Origin: Oscillospiraceae bacterium | GTDB taxonomy: Bacteria; Bacillota; Clostridia; Oscillospirales; CAG-272 | DNA: 49,562 nucleotides | Reading direction: 5' to 3' | Assembly (NCBI GenBank): GCA_015065065.1 | Contig: SVQX01000011.1 | Location: 1 to 49,562 of the forward strand | Part shown: positions 49,258-49,562 of the stretch, one piece after another | How the letters are laid out: every line of letters starts with the position of its first letter | Position numbering within the stretch: the stretch's first letter is position 1 | Notes under the pieces: model-generated | Seen by the model: only the letters and a program-made list of their open reading frames with translations | The model's database searches: none | Told to the model about the DNA's origin: nothing | Program-made: the position numbers and the translations under genes

Positions 49258-49562
49258 ATGAAAAGATTTTTTAAGGTAGCGCCCGCAATGCTGCTGATAG
49301 CTGCAATGCTGGTTTCTATGTTCTCGGTATTCCCCGTCTCCGCGGCAACCACAAGCGGTACGGGATACGACTCCGCCGATGACGTTGTTTATAAGACGTA
49401 CGGCAGCTACGTAGCAAACTGGGGCGCACGCGAAGAGGACTGCGTGTTCCTCTCCACCAAAGCACAAAGCTTCTACACAGGCAATTATACCTTTGACGTG
49501 ATGTCAGAGTATTCCGGCGGCACGTCGCAGTCCAATGCACCTCAGAGTGCGCTGTATTCTCA
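49258..49562 (+). CDS. Secreted protein, N-terminal part
   Basis: The first 101 codons of a gene that runs past the right edge. CGGAGG lies before the ATG. The signal peptide has a KRFFK start, a hydrophobic core (VAPAMLLIAAMLVSMFSVF) and a cleavage site after PVSA. The mature part begins ATTSGTGYDSADDVVYKTYG, and SEYSGGTSQSNAPQSALYS follows. This reminds me weakly of secreted bacterial nucleases, but the fragment is too short to say. Confidence 0.75.
   Translation, partial: MKRFFKVAPAMLLIAAMLVSMFSVFPVSAATTSGTGYDSADDVVYKTYGSYVANWGAREEDCVFLSTKAQSFYTGNYTFDVMSEYSGGTSQSNAPQSALYS

Noticed and set aside
48043..49467. 474-codon minus-strand frame
   Set aside because: It is an antisense shadow of a clear aminotransferase gene.

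Overview
The window comes from a spore-forming Clostridia genome (Firmicutes), probably an Oscillospiraceae- or Ruminococcaceae-like gut lineage. The evidence is a complete spoIIAA-spoIIAB-sigF operon, ribonuclease Y, the paired TIGR03960/TIGR03936 radical-SAM genes, a TIGR04086 membrane protein, strong sigma-A promoters (TTGACA, 17 bp, TATAAT) and GGAGG ribosome binding sites. Coding regions are of moderate GC content; intergenic DNA is AT-rich and full of hairpins. No phage, insertion sequence or CRISPR array was seen.

Layout. 1-2700 (minus): the edge of a bacterial microcompartment locus of the fucose/rhamnose type. It has a CoA-acylating aldehyde dehydrogenase with an N-terminal encapsulation helix, a class II aldolase with a Cys-rich linker and a C-terminal encapsulation helix, and acetate kinase. 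3261-6481: a THUMP-domain rRNA methyltransferase, divergent from a beta-helix lipoprotein. 7087-13834 (minus): rlmB, a 1070-residue membrane protein that reads as a dead P1B-type ATPase behind a 450-residue acidic domain, and the two radical-SAM-system genes. 13996-16204: a LysR regulator divergent from a CofE-like glutamate ligase. 16260-22722 (minus): one transcript for a heterodimeric ABC exporter, an FGGY sugar kinase and an MFS transporter. 23029-27893: a cytoplasmic alpha-L-rhamnosidase-like enzyme, a lipoprotein and an unusual phosphoribosyltransferase-fold protein. 28000-31372: HD-domain protein and TatD, divergent from rny. 31408-31640: a strongly structured, terminator-ended noncoding RNA candidate. 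31923-37381 (minus): an FAD oxidoreductase, GNAT, polysaccharide deacetylase and a cluster of small zinc-ribbon membrane proteins. 37640-38290: an array of mini-hairpins, then tRNA-Gln(CTG). 38697-40394: the spoIIA operon. 40395-41407: a repeat-rich gap. 41408-49562: a small coiled-coil protein, yajC, a putative glycosidase, TIGR04086, a PHP phosphatase, a MutS-like ATPase, an Lrp regulator with an aminotransferase, and the start of a secreted protein.

How the genes fit together. The left edge suggests deoxy-sugar fermentation: lactaldehyde is made inside a shell, propionyl- or acyl-CoA is recovered, and AckA supplies ATP. The rhamnosidase at 23-25 kb could feed this pathway, but that link is only inferred. 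The rest is mostly housekeeping and sporulation.

Most notable: the pseudo-P-type ATPase (9682-12894), the structured RNA (31408-31640), the hairpin array (37640-38290), and an interspersed palindromic repeat whose three copies each abut the 3' end of a minus-strand gene. Domain names come from recognising motifs by eye; no database search was run.
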